Assembly (NCBI GenBank): GCA_002428485.1
Contig: DIWM01000045.1
Span: 13,915 to 50,420, forward strand
From: Deltaproteobacteria bacterium UBA6106
GTDB lineage: Bacteria > Desulfobacterota > Syntrophorhabdia > Syntrophorhabdales > Syntrophorhabdaceae
Length of the DNA: 36,506 bases
Reading direction: 5' to 3'
Below the pieces are notes generated by a model, which was given only the letters and a program-made list of their open reading frames with translations, ran no database searches and was not told the origin of the DNA. A program made the translations under genes and the position numbers. Below are positions 32,162 to 36,506 of this stretch, in pieces; position 1 is the first letter of the stretch, and every line of letters starts with the position of its first letter.

Positions 32162-33298
32162 ATGAAAAAGAAGGGATTGAAGATAATTCTCATTGCCATT
32201 GCCGGGGTAGTGATCATACTTGGGGTGACCGTTGCAATCCTTATCTCGCATGCAAACAAGCTTATCAAGGCAGAGCTTGAAACGATGCTCGGGAAAAATT
32301 TCTCGATACAGAAACTGGAACTCAACTGGGGTAAGGTAGAAGGCGCCGGCATCAGCTTTAAGGGCCCTGCCGGCAAAGAGATATTGAAGATCGGTAATGT
32401 CACTATTACGGCTGATTTTCTAGGGTTTCTCAGGAACGAGTATGTCATCTCCAGCGTTCTCCTGAAGGACCTTTATATGTTGATCGAAACCGACCAGAAG
32501 GGCAACGTGATCATGCCGGCGCTACCGGCGGAAAAAGAGAAAAAAGACAAGGAAAAGACAAAGAAGGATGCGAAAAAATCCCCGCCTGTCTTCATCAAGA
32601 ACATCGGGGTCCGCAACGGCTCCATCGACTACCTCGACAGGAAAACGGCAAAAACACCCATTTTGACAAAGGTGCGCAATATCGAGCTTGACGCGAAAGA
32701 TATCGCGATCCCCCTGGGTGTCAATCTCACGCCCTATACTCTGAAGGCCAATGTCCCCGGCAATATGGGCACCGGAACATTGATGAGCAAGGGCAAGGTA
32801 AAACTGAAGACGCAGGACGTAGATTCGAGAGTGGAGGCCAGGAAGCTCGACATTACGGCAATGAAGCCATATTTCCAGAAAGAGGGCAGCGTCAATGTGA
32901 CAAAGGGATTTCTTGACCTTGATATGGATGTGAAGATCGCCTCACGGATGATCAGCGCACCTGGTAATGTTGTTCTTAAGGACCTTGAATTCGAGAGCGG
33001 CTCCGGGATGGGTTCCAGGTTCCTCGGTGTACCCCTGTCTATGGTGGTTGCCTTCATGAAAAACAGCAATAACGAGATTCCCCTGAAATTTGTTGTCGAA
33101 GGATCTCTCGACAACCCGAAGTTCAGCCTTGCAGAGAGTATGAGCGCCAGGTTTTCTTCCGGCCTTGCGGAAAAGCTCGGATTATCGGTAAAGGGTATCG
33201 GCGGCTCGGCGGTAACCCTCGGTTCCGATGGGACGCAGAAGGTAGGAGAGGGAATCAGAGGGCTTGCGGACAGCATCAGGAAGAGGCTGGGGAAATAG
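32162..33298 (+). CDS. AsmA/DUF748-like membrane-anchored envelope protein
   Basis: A 378-residue protein with an N-terminal signal anchor (IILIAIAGVVIILGVTVAILI) and a periplasmic beta-rich part. Segments such as ISFKGPAGKEILKIGNVTI, VRNGSIDYLDRK and VEGSLDNPKFSL follow the AsmA/DUF748 pattern. A Lys-rich low-complexity stretch (EKEKKDKEKTKKDAKK, about 124-139) lies between two of these segments. An outer-membrane or lipid-related role is inferred. GGAGGG at 32151-32156 is well placed for ATG 32162, less so for the in-frame ATG at 32159. Confidence 0.84.
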   Translation: MKKKGLKIILIAIAGVVIILGVTVAILISHANKLIKAELETMLGKNFSIQKLELNWGKVEGAGISFKGPAGKEILKIGNVTITADFLGFLRNEYVISSVLLKDLYMLIETDQKGNVIMPALPAEKEKKDKEKTKKDAKKSPPVFIKNIGVRNGSIDYLDRKTAKTPILTKVRNIELDAKDIAIPLGVNLTPYTLKANVPGNMGTGTLMSKGKVKLKTQDVDSRVEARKLDITAMKPYFQKEGSVNVTKGFLDLDMDVKIASRMISAPGNVVLKDLEFESGSGMGSRFLGVPLSMVVAFMKNSNNEIPLKFVVEGSLDNPKFSLAESMSARFSSGLAEKLGLSVKGIGGSAVTLGSDGTQKVGEGIRGLADSIRKRLGK

Positions 33299-33313
33299 AA
33301 AGGCGACAAATAC

Positions 33314-33524
33314 AGCTCATAGCTCATAGCAAGAACGAAGCACCAAATCCGAAACAATATCGAAATCCTAAGCACGAAGCACTAAACAATATCTAAATTC
33401 AAATATCAAATGTTCAAAGCAAAGGCATGTCGTTTATATTTTGAATTTAGAACATTTGAATTTGTTTAGGATTTAGAAATTAGAATTTAGGATTTGATTT
33501 TGCTATGAGCTATGAGCCATGAGC
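33314..33524. repeat. Nested inverted heptad arrays filling a convergent gap
   Basis: The left arm has 15 units in one register (33314-33418), moving from AGCTCAT through AAATCCT and AAGCACG to TTCAAAT. The right arm has 12 units (33441-33524), moving from TAGAACA and TTTGAAT through GGATTTA to TATGAGC and CATGAGC. Motif order is mirrored, and the outer 18 bases 33315-33332 and 33500-33517 are perfect reverse complements. The right arm encodes the last seven codons and the stop of the QueG-like gene. Confidence 0.9.
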
Positions 33525-34357
33525 TGCTTTATAGCCGGTATCTTGCCCTCGCAGGGGACATTTGTCTGGCAGAGCCCGCAGCCTGATATTGTGACCCCGT
33601 ATGTCTCGTTCACCTTGGGGCTGATTACCTGGCGCATGTACTGGGAGCACGTCTCCTTGTTGTGACCCTTTTCGCTGATCGCCCCGGCAGGACAGCGTTT
33701 GATGCAGGCTCCGCAGGTGTTTGCACTGTATTTAAGGCAGTAGTCATAAGGGCCCTGATATGGCCGTGCCGTCGGTTCGACGACGAGCTCCGTTATGACG
33801 GAGCCGATCCGATGGGCGATCCCCTTCCGGGTAATAAGTGCATCAGTTAAGCTGAACGTCCCCAGCCCTGCCGCATACGCGGCATGGCGTTCTGACCAGT
33901 TCGAGGCGTGGCCGACCTCGGGCGATATGATGCGTTTCCACTGCGTATTCAGGACAGGGGCAAGGGTGCGATATCCTCTGCTGTTAAGGAGCGCGACGGC
34001 ATATTTTCGCAGCGATTCATTAAAAAGCTCGCCAAAGCAGCGCATATGCGACCACTCGAGGGAGGGAGTCTTTGTCCTCTTCCTGTTGCTCCGGCGGATG
34101 ACCATGCCCACAGGCAGTATCCAGGATATGACTGTGCCGCTTTGGGGGCATGCCTCGCCGTATTCGGCCTCGAGGAATTCCGCCGGGGTCAGGTGGAAAT
34201 CACCGATGATCTTTTTATATTCGGCGAAGAGCGGATCATGGATATCTGCGTATCCCACCATCGGTTCAGCGAAATACTGTTCGTCAGAATCTTTCAGCCG
34301 GTTTGATGGTGAGGTCCTCACAAATCCCTTTATCGCCTGCTCGATCTCTTCTTTCAA
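33503..34357 (-). CDS. QueG-related 4Fe-4S protein (epoxyqueuosine-reductase-like)
   Basis: A 284-residue iron-sulfur protein of the COG1600 type. Its core has LGTFSLTDALITRKGIAHRIGSVIT and ferredoxin groups CGACIKRCPAGAI and CGLCQTNVPCEG, as in QueG and reductive-dehalogenase relatives. The N-terminal third matches QueG poorly, and the HEAT-type C-terminus of long QueG proteins is absent, so I do not assign epoxyqueuosine reduction. The start is TTG 34357 with AAGGAGG five bases upstream. The C-terminal LMAHSS and stop codon are encoded by a heptad repeat. Confidence 0.82.
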   Translation of the reverse strand: MKEEIEQAIKGFVRTSPSNRLKDSDEQYFAEPMVGYADIHDPLFAEYKKIIGDFHLTPAEFLEAEYGEACPQSGTVISWILPVGMVIRRSNRKRTKTPSLEWSHMRCFGELFNESLRKYAVALLNSRGYRTLAPVLNTQWKRIISPEVGHASNWSERHAAYAAGLGTFSLTDALITRKGIAHRIGSVITELVVEPTARPYQGPYDYCLKYSANTCGACIKRCPAGAISEKGHNKETCSQYMRQVISPKVNETYGVTISGCGLCQTNVPCEGKIPAIKQLMAHSS

Positions 34358-34378
34358 GGCATCCTCCTTTTTGACTAC

Positions 34379-34497
34379 CAGCTATCAGCAGTCAGCTATC
34401 AGCAAGAGCAACAGAGAGTATGCACTATGCACGAAAATCTTTCACTGCCTACCCGGTTCTTGCTGTTGCCATGAGCTATGAGCCATCAGCCATGAGC
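34379..34497. repeat. Heptad array, 17 units in one register
   Basis: The gap between the QueG-like and small hypothetical genes runs in one register from 34379 to 34497. Units are CAGCTAT/CAGCAGT at the left, TGCACTA/TGCACGA in the middle and TATGAGC/CATGAGC at the right. The right-hand family is roughly the reverse complement of the left-hand one. It ends five bases before the stop codon of the next gene. Confidence 0.88.
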
Positions 34498-34501
34498 CTA
34501 T

Positions 34502-34735
34502 CTACGTTCTTTTAAACTTTTCGTTCAGCGCCCGCTTGAAACGCGGAGCATAGATGATATCGAACGCATCTTCCTTATCAGGGAAGAGCTTCAGCGCCTG
34601 TTTTTTTACCCCTTCGACGATCTTTATCGCATGGTCGTGGTCGATATCCTGTGACTGAATAAACTGGAGCGCAAAATCGACGATGAACCGTAATCGCCTG
34701 AGCTTCTTTTCTTCTTCTAATAATTCATCATCCAT
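34502..34735 (-). CDS. Small conserved hypothetical protein
   Basis: A 77-residue, highly charged soluble protein. An acidic N-terminus (MDDELLEEEKKLRR) precedes LRFIVDFALQFIQSQ, VEGVKKQALKLFPDKEDAFDIIYAPRFKRAL, a pattern I associate with an uncharacterised deltaproteobacterial family of this size. The order and composition look like a real protein, but no function can be given. ATG 34735 is preferred; a GTG at 34750 would begin at the edge of a heptad array. Confidence 0.7.
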   Translation of the reverse strand: MDDELLEEEKKLRRLRFIVDFALQFIQSQDIDHDHAIKIVEGVKKQALKLFPDKEDAFDIIYAPRFKRALNEKFKRT

Positions 34736-34751
34736 AATGTCAGCCCACACT

Positions 34752-34912
34752 GTGAAAGGTGAAAGGTAAAAGGTAAAAGGTAAAAAAGAATCCCGTTCCT
34801 TGTTCCCCGCACCTCGATCCTTGCGCCTCGTTCCTTGAAGTGCATCTGACCAGCATCCAAGATCGAGTAACCGGTATCTTGTTCGTTATCAACCATGAGC
34901 TAAGAACTATGA
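34752..34912. repeat. Heptad array, 23 units in one register with four motif changes
   Basis: Register is unbroken for 161 bases. Units: GTGAAAG/GTAAAAG (34752-34786), CGTTCCT/CGATCCT-type (34794-34835), CCAGCAT/CCAAGAT/CCGGTAT-type (34850-34877), then ACCATGA/ACTATGA (34892-34912). Its right end runs into lspA and encodes that protein's last residues (AHSS) and stop. Confidence 0.9.
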
Positions 34913-35376
34913 GCTGCTTTTTTTGCATGGAACAGTTCCAGAAACAGCCACAGGCAGATCCCGAAGGTGATGGTTATGTCGGCAACGTTGAACGCGGGCC
35001 AGTGGTGGATGCCGTAGTAAAAATCGAGAAAATCAACAACGCTTCCATAGAGAACCCTGTCGTAGATGTTCCCGACAGCGCCGGCAAGGATTGAAACAAG
35101 CGCTAAGCGTTTCGCAAAGGCAATCCTGTAAACAATGAGCACAACAATGAGGATGGTGACAATAAGAAGCGGAAGATAGGTAAAGATGGTCCTGGCAAAC
35201 TCGTACCGCGAAAGAAGGCCGAAGACCCCTCCGTAGTTCTCCACGTATACGATGGAAAAAAAGGAGGTGACATGAATGGAGCCTCCCGGGCTCAGATGCT
35301 CCATAATGAGGAGCTTTGTCCACCTGTCAAGGATAAAGACAACGGGTACGATCAGGAAGATAAGGTATCTTCGCAT
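34900..35376 (-). CDS. lspA: Lipoprotein signal peptidase LspA
   Basis: A 158-residue inner-membrane aspartic peptidase that cleaves signal peptides of prolipoproteins. Four hydrophobic helices are visible. The catalytic aspartates are in GNIYDRVLYGSVVDF and FNVADITI; DRWTKLL near the N-terminus is also typical. ATG 35376 (MRRYLIFLIV) overlaps the ileS end by 25 bases, the common ileS-lspA order. The last four residues and the stop come from the adjoining heptad array, so the C-terminus is probably not functionally constrained. Confidence 0.95.
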   Translation of the reverse strand: MRRYLIFLIVPVVFILDRWTKLLIMEHLSPGGSIHVTSFFSIVYVENYGGVFGLLSRYEFARTIFTYLPLLIVTILIVVLIVYRIAFAKRLALVSILAGAVGNIYDRVLYGSVVDFLDFYYGIHHWPAFNVADITITFGICLWLFLELFHAKKAAHSS

Positions 35377-36506
35377 CGCCTGCACACGTTGGGGAATCTG
35401 CCTGTTGTACGAATGTCCGTCGCGTATTGCCAGCACCGCTCACATTTTGCGCCTTCAGCCTTTGTGACCGTCACGTCCGGTTCGTTCCCAACCTGCAGTT
35501 CGATCTGTGAAACGATAAAGACATCCTTCAGCTCATCGCCGAGCCTTGTGAGGAGGTCATATTCTTTCTCGGGGACACGCACGATGATCTTCGTGTCAAG
35601 GGAATGGCCTATGACCTTGGCGGCCCTTTTTTCTTCGATCTTTTTGTTCGCTATTTCCCGCACGCTCCAGATACTCTCCCATTCTTCTTCGAGCCCGGCA
35701 TTGATCCATTCCTTTCTGGGCGACGGAAAGGTCGTAAGGAGGACGCTTTCTTCCTTGACATAATCCTTCAGGTACGACCACATCTCATCAGCGGTTGAGG
35801 ACAAAATGGGGGCGATGAGCTTCAAAATTGTGATCAACGCCTCGTAGATTACGGTCTGGGAAGCCCGCCGCTTCACACCGTCCCGTTTCTCCACATAGAT
35901 CCTGTCTTTTACAATATCCAGGTAGAGGGCGCTTAAGTCAACGGTGCAGAAATTGTGTATGCTGTGGTATATTACGTGAAACGTATAGTTGTTGTATGCC
36001 TCAGTGACCCGTTCGATGAGCCTCTGGAGCCTTGATAAGAGCCATCTGTCGAGAAGGGAAAGCTTCTCGTAGGGTACGCTGTCGCGCTGGGGATCAAAAT
36101 CCCCGTTGATGTTGGCATGGAGGAAACGCAGGGTATTCCTGACCCTCCGGTACGTCTCAACAAGCCTGTTGATGATGTCCTTTGATATCTTTATATCGTC
36201 CCTGTAGTCTTCGTAGGTGACCCAGAGCCGCAGGACCTCCGCGCCGAACTTTTCGATGATCTCATGGGGCGCGATGATGTTGCCCATGGATTTGGACATC
36301 TTCCTGCCGGAGCCGTCGACGACGAAACCGTGCGTCAGGACAGAATTGTATGGCGCGTGGCCCTCGTTCCCTACCGAGGTGAGGAGCGAGCTGTGGAACC
36401 ACCCCCTGTGCTGGTCGCTTCCTTCGAGATAGAGATCCACCGGGAACTTCAGTTCTTTCCGCTTTTTGCAGACTGCCGCCCAGCTCACGCCCGAGTCGAA
36501 CCAGAC
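35352..36506 (-). CDS. ileS: Isoleucyl-tRNA synthetase, C-terminal part (cut by window edge)
   Basis: The frame is open to the window edge, giving the last 384 or so residues of IleS, beginning in the conserved VWFDSGVSW. GRKMSKSMGN (KMSKS loop) is present, followed by the anticodon-binding helical domain and a C-terminal zinc site CERCW...CRRC of the bacterial type. The gene start and the HIGH motif lie outside the window. Confidence 0.97.
   Translation of the reverse strand, partial: VWFDSGVSWAAVCKKRKELKFPVDLYLEGSDQHRGWFHSSLLTSVGNEGHAPYNSVLTHGFVVDGSGRKMSKSMGNIIAPHEIIEKFGAEVLRLWVTYEDYRDDIKISKDIINRLVETYRRVRNTLRFLHANINGDFDPQRDSVPYEKLSLLDRWLLSRLQRLIERVTEAYNNYTFHVIYHSIHNFCTVDLSALYLDIVKDRIYVEKRDGVKRRASQTVIYEALITILKLIAPILSSTADEMWSYLKDYVKEESVLLTTFPSPRKEWINAGLEEEWESIWSVREIANKKIEEKRAAKVIGHSLDTKIIVRVPEKEYDLLTRLGDELKDVFIVSQIELQVGNEPDVTVTKAEGAKCERCWQYATDIRTTGRFPNVCRRCEDTLSS

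Noticed and set aside
33314..33524. CRISPR array as explanation for the repeats
   Set aside because: Units are 7 bases, there are no spacers of constant length, and no cas gene is in the window.

Overview
The window looks like chromosomal DNA of an anaerobic Gram-negative bacterium, most likely a deltaproteobacterial (Desulfobacterota) lineage such as the Syntrophorhabdus/Syntrophus type. This placement is an inference. It rests on the gene order rplU-rpmA-obgE-proB-proA-nadD-rsfS, outer-membrane-associated AsmA-type proteins and a LapA/LapB protein, a formate-dehydrogenase-type electron-transfer module with Tat signals, a membrane-embedded spermidine-synthase-like protein and many radical SAM enzymes. 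No rRNA, tRNA, insertion sequence, prophage or CRISPR array was recognised.

Layout. 150-12171 is mostly plus strand: a soluble six-PAS hybrid histidine kinase, a membrane SpeE-like protein, an AmmeMemoRadiSam pair (AmrS, then fused AmrB-AmrA), an M29 aminopeptidase, a cysteine synthase and a TM2 protein, with one minus-strand AhpD-fold gene. 12449-26425 is a near-continuous minus-strand run. Read from its promoter at about 26480 it encodes L21, L27, ObgE, ProB, ProA, NadD, RsfS, a DksA-type protein, a LapA-LapB fusion, ComF, a large AsmA-like protein, a DUF2520 protein and a CobB sirtuin. After a 77-base gap come an exported ferredoxin, a cytochrome b and a small candidate selenoprotein. 26508-36506 holds a minimal zincin, two tandem universal stress proteins, a hotdog thioesterase, RlmN, a B12-type radical SAM protein, an MTH1187-family protein, a second AsmA-like protein, a QueG-like ferredoxin, a small conserved protein, LspA and the 3' part of ileS.

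Two things stand out. First, almost every non-coding gap that is not a promoter is filled by degenerate 7-base repeats. The sequence of the 7-mer changes along each gap (families around CGTAAGG, TATGAGC, TTCAAAT, CTCTCCG, CGTTCCT, GTGAAAG and others), yet the 7-base register often stays unbroken for 70-210 bases. Several gaps are built as two inverted arms, and the repeats run into the stop codons of neighbouring genes. Second, a 49-codon reading frame (12449-12598) overlaps the end of the cytochrome b gene. It has an in-frame TGA followed at the right distance by a perfect stem-loop of bacterial SECIS type, which suggests an undescribed small membrane selenoprotein.

Other points of interest are the predicted export of both AmmeMemoRadiSam proteins, loss of the two acidic residues of the aminopropyltransferase signature in the neighbouring SpeE-like protein, a LapA-LapB fusion, a duplicated PAS module, and a structured leader ahead of the cysteine synthase.
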